Shown: positions 7,230 through 16,833, numbered from the stretch's first letter. The stretch: DNA of 64,000 bases from Methylobacterium sp. DB0501 (GCF_011043735.1 NZ_JAAKGV010000012.1:156772-220771), one strand, 5' to 3'. Program-made: numbers and translations. Notes: generated by a model from the letters alone, not told the origin.

Positions 7230-9377
7230 TCAGATGTCGAGTTCGATCTCGTCGGCGAAGACCGCCCGCTCGGAGATGAAGGCGAAGCGGGCCTCGGGCT
7301 TGTTGCCCATCAGCCGCTCGACCGTGTCGCCGGTGGCGTCCTTCGCCTCCTCCACCACCTCGACCCGCAGCAGCGTGCGCTTCTTCGGGTCCATCGTGGT
7401 CTCCTTGAGCTGGCCCGGCATCATTTCCCCGAGGCCCTTGAAGCGGCCGATCTCGACCTTGCCCGACTTGAACGTGGTCTTGAGCAACTGCTCCTTGTGG
7501 CGGTCGTCCCGGGCGTAGGCGCTCTTGGCGCCTTGCGTCAGCCGGTAGAGGGGAGGGACCGCCAGGTAGAGGTGGCCTTGCTCGATCAGCTTCGGCATCT
7601 GCCGGTAGAAGAAGGTGATCAGGAGCGAAGCGATGTGGGCGCCGTCGACGTCGGCGTCGGTCATGATGATGACCTTCTCGTAGCGAAGGTCGTCGTGCCG
7701 GTAGTGATTGCCGATACCGCAGCCGAGGGCCAGGATCAGGTCCGACAGGAGCTGGTTCGCCCCGAGCTTGTCCCGGCTCGCCGAGGCGACGTTGAGGATC
7801 TTGCCGCGCAGAGGCAGGATCGCCTGGGTGGCGCGGTCGCGGGCCTGCTTGGCCGAGCCGCCGGCCGAATCGCCCTCGACGATGAAGATCTCGGAGCCGG
7901 CGGCCCCTGCCTTCGAGCAATCGGCGAGCTTGCCCGGCAGGCGCAGCTTGCGGGTCGCGGATTTGCGGGCGACCTCCTTCTCCTGGCGCCGGCGCAGGCG
8001 TTCCTCGGCCCGGTCGATCACCCAGTCGAGCAGCTTGTTGGCCTGGGCCGGGGAGGCGGCGAGCCAGTGGTCGAAGGCGTCGCGGATCGCCGCCTCGACG
8101 ATGCGGGAAGCCTCCAGCGTCGCGAGCTTGTCCTTGGTCTGGCCCTGGAACTCGGGCTCGCGGATGAAGACCGACAACATCGCCGCGCAGGTCGCCATCA
8201 CGTCGTCGGCGGTGACCGAGGCCATCCGCTTGACCTGGCCGACCCGCTCGGCGTGGTCGCGCAGGCCCCGCAGCAGGGCCACCCGCATCCCGCTCTCGTG
8301 GGTGCCGCCCTCGGGCGTCGGGATGGTGTTGCAATAGGACGAGGAGAAGCCGTCGTCGTTCGACAGCCATGCCACCGCCCATTCGAGCGAGCCGTGGCTG
8401 CCCGGCTTGGTGACCTTGCCCGAGAAGACGTTGTCGGCGACCAGCTCCTTGCCGTCGATCTCGCGGGCGAGATAGTCCTTGAGGCCGGCCGGGAAGCGGT
8501 GCACGGCCTCCGCCGGCACGTTCTCGACGCCCTCCAGGAGGGCCGGAGCGCAGCGCCAGCGGATCTCGACCCCGCCGAACAGGTAGGCCTTCGAGCGCGC
8601 CATCTTGAACAGGCGGCGCGGATCCAACTTGTGCTCGCCGAAGATCTCGGCATCCGGATGGAAGCGCACCCTCGTGCCGCGCCGGTTCTGTACCCGCCCG
8701 ACCGTCTCCAGGTTCCCTTGCGCGTGGCCGCGCGAGAAGGTCTGGCGGTAGAGGGTCTGGTTGCGGGCGACCTCGACCTCGAGCACGTCCGACAGCGCGT
8801 TCACCACCGAGATGCCGACGCCGTGCAGGCCGCCCGAGGTCTCGTAGACCTTCGAATCGAACTTTCCGCCGGCATGCAGCGTGGTCATGATGACCTCGAG
8901 CGCCGACTTGCCCGGAAACTTCGGGTGCGGGTCGACCGGGATGCCGCGGCCGTTATCGGTCACGACGAGGCAACCGCTCTCCTCCAGCTCGACCTCGATG
9001 AAGCTGGCATGGCCTGCCACCGCCTCGTCCATCGAGTTGTCGATCACCTCGGCGAACAGGTGATGCAGCGCCTTCTCGTCGGTGCCGCCGATATACATGC
9101 CGGGCCGGCGCCGCACCGGCTCCAGCCCCTCCAGCACCTCGATCGCCGAGGCGTCGTAGCCGGCCTCCGCCGCCTCCGCGGGCGGGGGCACGGCAACCGG
9201 TTTCGCGCGCTTGACGGCCTCCGCCTTGAGCGGGTCCAGCGGTTTGCCGGCACGTTCCTTGCCGGCGGGCTCCGTGCCGGCAGGTGGCTTCCCTCCCGGT
9301 CCGAACAGGTCTCGTGCGGCCTCGCTCACGCGACGGCCTCGCGATGGGGGAAGGGCTCTGGCAGCATTCGAGGTCAT
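7230..9377 (-). CDS. parE: DNA topoisomerase IV subunit B
   Basis: 715 aa ATPase subunit of topoisomerase IV, which decatenates replicated chromosomes together with ParC. The GHKL ATPase domain shows EVIDNSMDEAVAG, VVTDNGRGIPV and TSGGLHGVGISVVNALS; the TOPRIM domain shows IVEGDSAGGSAKQARDR and MTDADVDGAHIASLL; the C terminus has IGRFKGLGEMMPGQLKETTMD. The order and length fit ParE rather than GyrB, which is usually longer. The ATG giving MTSNAARAL is chosen; a GGGAGAGG run almost abuts it. About 85 residues before the ATPase core are Pro/Ala/Lys-rich and probably disordered. parC is not in this window. Confidence 0.92.
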   Translation of the reverse strand: MTSNAARALPPSRGRRVSEAARDLFGPGGKPPAGTEPAGKERAGKPLDPLKAEAVKRAKPVAVPPPAEAAEAGYDASAIEVLEGLEPVRRRPGMYIGGTDEKALHHLFAEVIDNSMDEAVAGHASFIEVELEESGCLVVTDNGRGIPVDPHPKFPGKSALEVIMTTLHAGGKFDSKVYETSGGLHGVGISVVNALSDVLEVEVARNQTLYRQTFSRGHAQGNLETVGRVQNRRGTRVRFHPDAEIFGEHKLDPRRLFKMARSKAYLFGGVEIRWRCAPALLEGVENVPAEAVHRFPAGLKDYLAREIDGKELVADNVFSGKVTKPGSHGSLEWAVAWLSNDDGFSSSYCNTIPTPEGGTHESGMRVALLRGLRDHAERVGQVKRMASVTADDVMATCAAMLSVFIREPEFQGQTKDKLATLEASRIVEAAIRDAFDHWLAASPAQANKLLDWVIDRAEERLRRRQEKEVARKSATRKLRLPGKLADCSKAGAAGSEIFIVEGDSAGGSAKQARDRATQAILPLRGKILNVASASRDKLGANQLLSDLILALGCGIGNHYRHDDLRYEKVIIMTDADVDGAHIASLLITFFYRQMPKLIEQGHLYLAVPPLYRLTQGAKSAYARDDRHKEQLLKTTFKSGKVEIGRFKGLGEMMPGQLKETTMDPKKRTLLRVEVVEEAKDATGDTVERLMGNKPEARFAFISERAVFADEIELDI

Positions 9378-9561
9378 CCTCTCCCTATACCGGAACAAAC
9401 GCGGAACAAAAAGGGTTTTCCGGCGGCGTCGGGGTGTGGCGAACGGGCGTGGTCGGTCGGTGTCGAACGGCGGCACGGATCCGCCTGCAGCAGAACCCGT
9501 ACCAGAGTCACCGAGACGTAAACAAATTCCCTTAAAGGGCCGTGACGCGCGAGCGCTCCCC

Positions 9562-9586
9562 GGAACCTCGGCCATGACCGCCCGTT
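9562..9586 (+). promoter_or_regulatory. Predicted sigma-EcfG (general stress) promoter
   Basis: GGAAC at 9562-9566 and CGTT at 9583-9586 with exactly 16 nt between them match the published alphaproteobacterial EcfG consensus GGAAC-N16/17-CGTT without mismatch. It lies 58 nt upstream of the ATG of the 62-codon gene that follows, a normal distance for a promoter. Confidence 0.65.
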
Positions 9587-9643
9587 GTCCGGACGGTCGA
9601 TCCTCCGCCGACGGGAGGCCCGCGCCGCAGGAGCGTCCCGACG

Positions 9644-9832
9644 ATGAAAGCCGCCAACCGCCACGCCCGTCACCTCTCTCTCGCCCGCGCCGAGCACGCC
9701 GCCGGCCAGGTCTTCGGTTATGCCGAGGATGGTGTCGCGTCCGTGGCGACGGGGATCGGCCGGGTGACGATGACGGCGACGGGAGCCGCGGTCGTGGCCG
9801 CCGTCGCCGCTACTCTGGCATGGGCGCTCTGA
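9644..9832 (+). CDS. Small stress-linked putative membrane peptide
   Basis: 62 aa protein of unknown family. The N-terminal half is polar and His/Arg-rich (MKAANRHARHLSLARAEH), and the last ~20 residues (MTATGAAVVAAVAATLAWAL) form one hydrophobic segment, so a tail-anchored membrane protein is likely. An AGGAG site (9629-9633) precedes the ATG by 10 nt, and a perfect EcfG-type promoter lies just upstream. Together these support a real gene in the general stress regulon. It precedes the trehalose/glucan cluster, but whether they share a transcript is unknown. Confidence 0.6.
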   Translation: MKAANRHARHLSLARAEHAAGQVFGYAEDGVASVATGIGRVTMTATGAAVVAAVAATLAWAL

Positions 9833-9959
9833 CCTACCGGACCGTCTGAGCCGGCTGCCGCGCGGCACGGGACCGGCCGTCCACAGCCGCCGTCCGGCCG
9901 GCCATTGCCGGGACGGCTCGCCGCCTTAGCTCCCGCTGCGCCGCGCCGGTCTCCCGCGC

Positions 9960-9985
9960 GGAACCCGGCAGAGGCGACCGACTTT
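9960..9985 (+). promoter_or_regulatory. Imperfect EcfG-like promoter upstream of treZ
   Basis: GGAAC at 9960-9964 followed after 17 nt by CTTT (one mismatch to CGTT), about 57 nt before the treZ ATG. Trehalose genes belong to the EcfG regulon in several alphaproteobacteria, which makes this plausible; the mismatch makes it uncertain. Confidence 0.35.
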
Positions 9986-10041
9986 TCCAGAGCGGCCCCC
10001 ACGCCGTTCGCTCACTCACGCTTTCGAAGGATGGTGGCCCG

Positions 10042-11877
10042 ATGCGGCGCGCCCACAGCATGCCATTCGGTGCGGAGATCGGACCGGAGGGAGTGCGTTT
10101 CGCCCTCTGGGCGCCGACTGCCAAGAGCGTCGCCCTGATGGTCGACGGACGGGAACATCCGCTGGACGACCAGGGCGAAGGGTGGCGCCGACTGACGGTG
10201 CCCGGCCTGCGCGCAGGCGCCCGCTACGGCTACCGGATCGACGGCGACCTCGTGGTGCCAGATCCGGCCTCCCGCTTCCAGCCGGAGGATGTCTCGGGGC
10301 TCTCCGAGGTGATCGATCCCGGTGCCTTCACCTGGACCGACGGGTCTTGGGCCGGGCGCCCGTTCGAGGAGACGGTGATCTACGAGTGCCATGTCGGCAC
10401 CGCGACGCCGGAGGGCACCTACGCGGCCCTGGCCGACAAGCTCGAATCCCTGCGCGACCTCGGGGTGACCGCGATCGAGCTGCTGCCTCTCGCCGACTTC
10501 AAGGGCCGCCGCAACTGGGGCTACGACGGCGTGCTGCCCTACGCGCCGGATTCCGCCTACGGCCCCCCCGACGACCTGCGCCGCCTGGTGGACCGCGCAC
10601 ATGGCCTCGGCCTGATGGTGTTCCTCGACGTTGTCTACAACCATTTCGGCCCGGCCGGGAACTACCTTCACGCCTACGCCAAGACGTTCTTCACCGAGCG
10701 GCACCAGACACCGTGGGGCGCCGGCATCAACTTCGACGGCAAGACCAGCGGTCAGGTGGTGCGGGACTACTTCGTCCACAATTCCCTGTACTGGCTGGAG
10801 GAGTTCCACATCGACGGGCTACGGTTCGACGCGGTCCACGCGATCCTGGACGATTCCGAGAAACATTTCCTGGCCGAGCTGGCCGAGCGGATCCGCGCCG
10901 CGCATCCGGAGCGACCGATCCACCTGATGCTGGAGAACGAGGCCAACCAGGCCCGCTGGCTGGAGCGGGACGGGACGGGCGGGCCGATCCTGCACAGCGC
11001 CCAATGGGCCGACGACACCCATCACGGCTGGCACATCCTGCTCACCGGCGAGGATTCCGGCTATTACGAGAGCTTCTCCGACAAGCCGGCGGCGCATCTC
11101 GCCCGGAGCCTGGCGGAGGGCTTCGCCTACCAGGGCGAACCGTTCAAGACCCTCGACAACCATCCCCGCGGCGAGATGTCCGGCCACCTGCCGCCGTCGG
11201 CCTTCGTCACCTTCCTGCAGAACCACGACCAAGTCGGCAACCGGGCGCTCGGCGAGCGGCTGAGCCACCTTTCGGATCCGTCGAGGCTGGCGCTGGCCCG
11301 GGCCGGGCTACTCCTGAGCCCGCAGATCCCGATGCTGTGGATGGGCGAGGAATGGTCGGCCTCGACGCCGTTCCTGTTCTTCGTCGATTTCGCCCCCGAC
11401 GAGGAGCTGAACAAGGCGGTCCGCGACGGGCGCCGGCGCGAGTTCAAGAGCTTCGCCGCCTTCTCCGACGAGGAGAAGGCGAAGACCATCCCCGACCCCA
11501 CCGCCGAGGAGACCTTTCGGCGCTCCACGCTCGATTGGGCGGAGCGGGAGCGCTCGCCGCACCGCGAGGTCCTGGCCGACACGACGGCGCTCCTGGCCCT
11601 GCGCCAGCGCGAGGTGGTGCCGCTGACGAAGACCGCCTGGCGGGGGGGCTCCTACACGTTGCCCCGGCCCGACGTGATCGACGTCACCTGGTCCTTCGCC
11701 GGCGGCAGCCTGCGCTTCGTCGGGGTGTTCGGCGGCGAGGCCTTCACGCTCGCGAGGGGGCCGGGCTCCCGGACGACGGGCCGCGTCATCTGGCGCTCGC
11801 CCTCGGTCGCGGACGGTGACAGCGGATCCCTGGTTCTGCCCGCTTGGTCGGGCGTGTTCGTGAAAGAGGTGGCTTGA
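10042..11877 (+). CDS. treZ: Malto-oligosyltrehalose trehalohydrolase
   Basis: 611 aa GH13 enzyme that releases trehalose from maltooligosyl-trehalose, the second step of the TreY-TreZ route. An N-terminal CBM48-like domain (VRFALWAPTAKSVAL) precedes the catalytic barrel. The GH13 triad is intact: nucleophile Asp263 in GLRFDAVH, acid Glu298 in LMLENEAN and Asp396 in LQNHDQVGNR; YECHVGT and VYNHFGPAGNYL are TreZ-typical. It is the first of five same-strand genes and its TGA is one nt from the next ATG, so it is translationally coupled to the MalQ-TreY fusion, which supplies its substrate. An imperfect EcfG-like promoter precedes it. Confidence 0.95.
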   Translation: MRRAHSMPFGAEIGPEGVRFALWAPTAKSVALMVDGREHPLDDQGEGWRRLTVPGLRAGARYGYRIDGDLVVPDPASRFQPEDVSGLSEVIDPGAFTWTDGSWAGRPFEETVIYECHVGTATPEGTYAALADKLESLRDLGVTAIELLPLADFKGRRNWGYDGVLPYAPDSAYGPPDDLRRLVDRAHGLGLMVFLDVVYNHFGPAGNYLHAYAKTFFTERHQTPWGAGINFDGKTSGQVVRDYFVHNSLYWLEEFHIDGLRFDAVHAILDDSEKHFLAELAERIRAAHPERPIHLMLENEANQARWLERDGTGGPILHSAQWADDTHHGWHILLTGEDSGYYESFSDKPAAHLARSLAEGFAYQGEPFKTLDNHPRGEMSGHLPPSAFVTFLQNHDQVGNRALGERLSHLSDPSRLALARAGLLLSPQIPMLWMGEEWSASTPFLFFVDFAPDEELNKAVRDGRRREFKSFAAFSDEEKAKTIPDPTAEETFRRSTLDWAERERSPHREVLADTTALLALRQREVVPLTKTAWRGGSYTLPRPDVIDVTWSFAGGSLRFVGVFGGEAFTLARGPGSRTTGRVIWRSPSVADGDSGSLVLPAWSGVFVKEVA

Positions 11878-11878
11878 G

Positions 11879-14800
11879 ATGGCCGTGACCGAGGATGTCG
11901 TCGCGCGGCTCGCCGATGAGGCGGGGATCGCCGCGGACTACACCGACGCCTTCGGCCAGCGCGTCGAGACCCCGCTCGACGTGCGCCGGGGCCTGCTCGC
12001 CGCCCTCGGCCTGCCGGCCGGCACCGAGGACGAGGCGCAGGCGAGCCTCGGCCGCATCCGCTCGTTGCGCCACGGCCTGGTGCCGCCGCTGATCCCGGTC
12101 GAGGCGCGCCGCGCCGCCCGGGTGCCGGTGCGGTCGGGCGAGGCCGCCGGCACGGTGAGCTGGCGGATCGTCGACGAGCGCGGCACCGCCCGCGACGGGC
12201 GCGTGGCGCTGGCGCTCGAGACCGCCGCGATCGAGCTGCCGCCGCTCACCCCCGGCTATCACCGCCTCACGGTGACGCTCGGCGACCGGCGCGCCGAGGC
12301 GACGGTGATCGCCGCGCCCCAGCGCTGCTGGCGCCCGCGGGCGCTCGGCGACGAGGGGGCCCGGGACTGGGGCCTCGCCGCACAGCTCTACGGCCTGCGC
12401 TCGAAAGACAATCTCGGCATCGGCACCTATGCCGATGCCGGCCGGGCCGCCGCCGATGCCGGCGCGAGGGGCGCGGCCTTCCTGGGCTTGAGCCCGGTCC
12501 ACGCGCTGTTCCCCACCGACCGGCAGAAGGTCTCGCCCTACTCGCCCTCGTCACGCCTGTTCCTCGAAACGCTGTTCATCGATCCCACGACGCTGCCCGG
12601 CCTTGCCGGCAGCCAGGCCGAGCGTCTGCTGGCGGAGGCCGCCCCCGAGATCGCGCGCCTGCGCGACGCCTCCCTGGTGGATCATGCCGGAATCTGGCAG
12701 GTCCTGAGCCCGGTGCTCGAAGCCCTCTGGCTGGAATCGCCGGCCCGGGCCGGGCGGGACACCGAATTCCTGACCTTCCGCGCTGCGGGCGGTGAGAACC
12801 TGGAAGCCCACGCCACCTTCGAGGCCCTGGCCGAGCATTTCGCGACGAACGGCGCGAACTGGCTCGGCGACTGGCCAGAAGCCTATCGCCGCAACGGCAC
12901 GCCGGAGGTCTCAGGCTTCGCCGCCGAGCACCAGGAGCGGGTCTCGTATCACGCCTGGCTGCAATTCCTCGCCGACCGGCAGCTCGCCCGCGCCTCCGCG
13001 CTGGCGCTCGCCTCGGGCATGCGGCTCGGCCTCTACCGCGACCTCGCGGTCGGTGCCGATCGCGGCGGCTCGGAGATCTGGTCGCATCCGGAGCGCTTCG
13101 CCGCCGGCCTGTCGATCGGCGCACCGCCGGACATCCTGGCCCCGGGCGGCCAGGATTGGGGCCTGCCGCCCTTCGATCCGCTGGAACTGGAGCGCGACGG
13201 CCTCGCGGCGTTCCGGGCCCTCGTCCAGGCCAACATGCGCCATGCCGGCGCGATCCGCATCGACCACGCCTTCCAGCTCGCCCGGCTGTTCCTGATCCCG
13301 GTCGGCCAGGGCGCCAAGGGCGGCGCCTACGTGGCGATGCCGTTCGAAGCGATGCTGGCGGTCCTGCGCCTGGAGAGCCACCGGGCGAAGTGCCTCGTCA
13401 TCGCCGAGGATCTCGGCACCGCGCCGGCCGGATTCTCCGACGCGCTGATGCAGGCCGGGATCCTGAGCTACCGCATCCTGTCCTTCGAAAGGGCCGACGG
13501 CGGGGTGTTCAAGCGCCCGGCCGAGTATCCGCGCGATGCGCTCTGCGCCATCACCACCCACGACCTGCCGACCTTCGTCGGCTGGTGGCGCGGCGTCGAT
13601 ACCGAGCTGCGCCAGTCGCTCGGCCTCTACGATGCCGACCGGGCGGGACCCGAGCGCGACGAGCGGGTACACGAGCGGCGGCGCCTCGCCGAAGCGCTCA
13701 ACCAGGAGGGTCTGATCCCGACGGCGGAAGTGCCGGACCAGCCGCCCTTCGAGGCCGCCGTGCGCTTCCTCGCCCGCGCCCCGTCGGTGCTGACGGCCGT
13801 GCAGTACGAGGACATCCTCGGGGAGGTGAGCCAGGCCAACATGCCGGGCGTCACCGAGGGCTACCCGAACTGGCGCCGCAAGCTCGACCGCGACCTCGAT
13901 GCCATCGCCGCCCCCGGCGGGCCGCTCGCCAAGCTCGCCGCCTCGCTCTCGGCAGAGGAGCGTGGGCCGCGCTCGGGCGCCGCGCGGCTGGCCTCGCCGC
14001 CGCCGCGGGCGACCTACCGGCTGCAGTTCCACAAGGACTTCACCTTCGACCACGCGACGAGGATCGTCCCCTATCTGGCGAAACTCGGCATCAGCCACGT
14101 CTACGCTTCGCCGATCCACAAGGCGCGGCCGGGCTCGATGCACGGCTACGACATCGTCGACCATCGGGAGATCAATCCGGAACTCGGCGGCGAGGAGGCC
14201 TTCATCCGCTTCAGCGACACGCTGAAGGCCCACGACCTCAAGTTCCTGCTCGACATCGTGCCCAACCACATGGGCGTCGGCGGCGCCGACAATCCGTGGT
14301 GGCTCTCGGTGCTCGAATGGGGCGCCCTGTCGCCGGCGGCCGACGCCTTCGACATCGACTGGGGGCGGCTCGGCGCCCGCAACAAACTGGTCGTGCCGTT
14401 CCTCGGCGACCGCTACGGTGAGGCGCTGGAGAAGGGCGACCTGAAGCTCGCCTTCGACGCGGAGGAGGGCGGCTTCAGCGTCTGGCACTTCGAGCACCGC
14501 TTCCCGGTCAACCCGCTGAACTATCCGATCATCCTCGACCGGGCGCTCGCGGCCCTGCCGGAAGTGGGCAACGAGGCCTCTGCGGAAGTTCTGTCGATCT
14601 CCGAGCGCTTGCGCCGGATGGGCGACGAGACCAATTCCGAGCGCATGGCCGCCTTCCCGGAGGAGGCGGAAGGCTTGAAGCGGCGCCTTGCCCACGCGGT
14701 CTCGGGCTCGCCCGAGCTGACAGCCGCGATCGACCGGGCGGTGACCCTCGTCAACGGCTTCAAGGGCCATCCCGACAGCTTCGGCGCGCTGCACCGCATC

Positions 14801-16801
14801 CTCGAAGCCCAGGCCTACCGCCTCGCCCATTGGCGGGTCGCGGCGAGCGACATCAACTATCGCCGCTTCTTCGACGTGAACTCGCTGGCCGGCCTCAAGG
14901 TCGAGGATCGGCGGGTGTTCGAGGGCGCCCACGCGATGCTCTTCCGCCAGATCCGCGAGGGGCGGATCGACGGGCTGCGCATCGACCATATCGACGGTCT
15001 CGCCGATCCGGCGGGCTATGCCCGCGCGCTCCAGGCGGCGCTCGGACCGGGCTTCTACATCGTGGTGGAGAAGATCCTGGAGCCCGGCGAGAAGCTCCGG
15101 CCGTGGCCGATCGCCGGCACCACCGGTTACGACGTGCTCAACCAGATCGACGGGCTGTTCGTCGACCAGGGCAAGCGCGAGGCGGTGGCCAAGCTTTATG
15201 CCGGGGCGACCGGCATGGACGAGCCCTACGCCTGGCTCCTGCGCAACGTGAAGGGCGAGATCCTGGAGACCAGCTTCGCCAGCGAGCTGGAAGTCCTGAC
15301 CTCGGATCTGAAGCAGGTGGCGGATGCGGACCGGCGCACCCGCGACTTCTCGGTCAATGCGCTGCGCCAGGCCCTGTCCGAGATCGTCGCCCGCTTCCCG
15401 GTCTATCGCAGCTACCTGCCCCAGGAGCTCGACGAGGGCGAGATCGAGGCGGAGGACCTGAAGCTCATCGGCGACACGGTGCGCAAGGCCAAGCGGCGCT
15501 CCAGCCTGCCCGACCGCTCGGTGCACGATTTCGCCGAACGGGTCCTGCTCGGCCGGCTCGACACCGAGGGGCCGGGCCGTCCCGATCCCGAGGTGGTGCG
15601 CCGTTTCCGGCGCCGCTTCCAGCAGCTCACCGGCCCGGTCATGGCCAAGAGCCTGGAGGACACCCTGTTCTACCGCTTCGTCGAGCTTCTGGCGCTCAAC
15701 GAGGTCGGGGGCGATCCGGGAGAGTACGGGGTCACCGCGGAGCACTTTCACGCGCTCCAGGCCGCCCGCGCCCGCGACTGGCCGAACGCGATGATCACCA
15801 CGGCCACCCACGACACCAAGCGCGGCGAGGATGCCCGCACGCGGCTTCTCGCCCTCTCGGAGATGCCGGAGGAATGGGCCGAGGCCTGGGCCCTGTGGAG
15901 CCGGCTCGTCGTGCCGCAACTGTCGGAGGTCGAAGGCGAGGCGGCCCCCGACGCCAACGACCAGTGGATGTTCCTGCAGGCGATCCTCGGTGCCTGGCCG
16001 CTGGAGCTGCTGTCCGACTCGCCCGGCCCGAAGGACGTCGAGGCGTTCCGCGAGCGGCTCGGCGCCTATGCCGAGAAGGCGATGCGCGAGGGCAAGCGCC
16101 GGTCGAGCTGGGTCAACGTCGACGAGGCCTACGAGGGCGCGGTCGCGAAGCTGTTCGATGCCCTGGTGGCGCCGGGCTCGGATTTCCTGCGTGAATTCCG
16201 GCCCTTCGCGGAGCGGCTGGCGCGGATCGGCATGGTGACGGGCCTCGCGCGCTCGGCGCTGAAATGCACCCTGCCGGGCCTGCCCGACATCTACCAGGGC
16301 ACGGAGTTCTGGGACTTCTCCTTCGTCGATCCCGACAACCGCCGTCCGGTCGATTACGCCGAGCGCGAGGCGGCGCTCGGGCAGGAGGTGAGCGTCGAAG
16401 ACCTGCTGGCCTCCTGGCCGGACGGGCGGATCAAGCAGGCGGTGCTCGCCCGGCTGCTCGCCGACCGCGCCGCCTATCCCGGCTTCTACGCCGAGGCCGA
16501 TTACACCCCGGTCGCGGCGGAAGGGCAGGGGGCGGAGCACGTCGTCGCCTTCCTGCGTCAGGACGCCTCCGCCGGCTCGGAGGCCGGCGACCTGCTGGTG
16601 GCGGTGCCGCGCCGCGTCGCCGCCGAGGGCGGCCCGTGCCTCGCCGGCGCCTTCGCCGGAACGAGCCTGCCGGTGCCGGAGGGCAGCGTCTGGCGCGACC
16701 TGGTGACGGGCGAGGAGGTCCGGTCGGAGGGCGGGCGGGTGTCGATCGATCGACTCTTCGCGCGCCTCCCCCTGGCCGTTCTGCGTCACTCCGCCAGTTG
16801 A
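11879..16801 (+). CDS. Fusion: 4-alpha-glucanotransferase (MalQ) - maltooligosyl trehalose synthase (TreY)
   Basis: 1640 aa two-enzyme protein. Residues ~1-690 are a GH77 amylomaltase that rearranges maltodextrins, with RIDHAFQL (nucleophile Asp), IAEDLGT (acid Glu) and TTHDLPTF (third Asp). From about residue 711 (ATYRLQFHKDFTF) to the end is TreY, which isomerises the reducing-end bond of maltodextrin to a trehalose bond; it shows IVPNHMGVGG, GLRIDHIDGLADP, VVEKIL, TATHDTKRGEDARTR and LPGLPDIYQGTE. Both triads look complete, so both halves should be active. Each half is near the length of the free enzyme. The linker (~690-710) is short and Ala/Pro-rich. It is coupled to treZ by a 1-nt gap. 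Confidence 0.93.
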   Translation: MAVTEDVVARLADEAGIAADYTDAFGQRVETPLDVRRGLLAALGLPAGTEDEAQASLGRIRSLRHGLVPPLIPVEARRAARVPVRSGEAAGTVSWRIVDERGTARDGRVALALETAAIELPPLTPGYHRLTVTLGDRRAEATVIAAPQRCWRPRALGDEGARDWGLAAQLYGLRSKDNLGIGTYADAGRAAADAGARGAAFLGLSPVHALFPTDRQKVSPYSPSSRLFLETLFIDPTTLPGLAGSQAERLLAEAAPEIARLRDASLVDHAGIWQVLSPVLEALWLESPARAGRDTEFLTFRAAGGENLEAHATFEALAEHFATNGANWLGDWPEAYRRNGTPEVSGFAAEHQERVSYHAWLQFLADRQLARASALALASGMRLGLYRDLAVGADRGGSEIWSHPERFAAGLSIGAPPDILAPGGQDWGLPPFDPLELERDGLAAFRALVQANMRHAGAIRIDHAFQLARLFLIPVGQGAKGGAYVAMPFEAMLAVLRLESHRAKCLVIAEDLGTAPAGFSDALMQAGILSYRILSFERADGGVFKRPAEYPRDALCAITTHDLPTFVGWWRGVDTELRQSLGLYDADRAGPERDERVHERRRLAEALNQEGLIPTAEVPDQPPFEAAVRFLARAPSVLTAVQYEDILGEVSQANMPGVTEGYPNWRRKLDRDLDAIAAPGGPLAKLAASLSAEERGPRSGAARLASPPPRATYRLQFHKDFTFDHATRIVPYLAKLGISHVYASPIHKARPGSMHGYDIVDHREINPELGGEEAFIRFSDTLKAHDLKFLLDIVPNHMGVGGADNPWWLSVLEWGALSPAADAFDIDWGRLGARNKLVVPFLGDRYGEALEKGDLKLAFDAEEGGFSVWHFEHRFPVNPLNYPIILDRALAALPEVGNEASAEVLSISERLRRMGDETNSERMAAFPEEAEGLKRRLAHAVSGSPELTAAIDRAVTLVNGFKGHPDSFGALHRILEAQAYRLAHWRVAASDINYRRFFDVNSLAGLKVEDRRVFEGAHAMLFRQIREGRIDGLRIDHIDGLADPAGYARALQAALGPGFYIVVEKILEPGEKLRPWPIAGTTGYDVLNQIDGLFVDQGKREAVAKLYAGATGMDEPYAWLLRNVKGEILETSFASELEVLTSDLKQVADADRRTRDFSVNALRQALSEIVARFPVYRSYLPQELDEGEIEAEDLKLIGDTVRKAKRRSSLPDRSVHDFAERVLLGRLDTEGPGRPDPEVVRRFRRRFQQLTGPVMAKSLEDTLFYRFVELLALNEVGGDPGEYGVTAEHFHALQAARARDWPNAMITTATHDTKRGEDARTRLLALSEMPEEWAEAWALWSRLVVPQLSEVEGEAAPDANDQWMFLQAILGAWPLELLSDSPGPKDVEAFRERLGAYAEKAMREGKRRSSWVNVDEAYEGAVAKLFDALVAPGSDFLREFRPFAERLARIGMVTGLARSALKCTLPGLPDIYQGTEFWDFSFVDPDNRRPVDYAEREAALGQEVSVEDLLASWPDGRIKQAVLARLLADRAAYPGFYAEADYTPVAAEGQGAEHVVAFLRQDASAGSEAGDLLVAVPRRVAAEGGPCLAGAFAGTSLPVPEGSVWRDLVTGEEVRSEGGRVSIDRLFARLPLAVLRHSAS

Positions 16802-16808
16802 GACCCCG

Positions 16809-16833
16809 GCGCGGGGCTCCCCGCCCCGCGCCC
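16809..16833 (+). terminator. Intercistronic hairpin between MalQ-TreY and GlgE genes
   Basis: Perfect 9-bp stem ggcgcgggg (16809-16817) with 16825-16833 and a 7-nt loop, directly after the MalQ-TreY stop and before the next ATG. No T-run; it may protect or partly terminate the transcript rather than end it. Confidence 0.45.

Noticed and set aside
6913..8382. Long minus-strand frame overlapping parE
   Set aside because: Out of frame with the conserved topoisomerase blocks and of biased composition; a shadow of parE.
9392..9428. Two GGAAC motifs close together upstream of parE
   Set aside because: Neither has CGTT at 16-17 nt and they face away from parE.
12911..16789. Very long open frame antisense to the MalQ-TreY gene
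   Set aside because: It mirrors the codon pattern of the real gene; translation is His/Arg/Leu-rich with no motif, as expected for GC-rich antisense frames.
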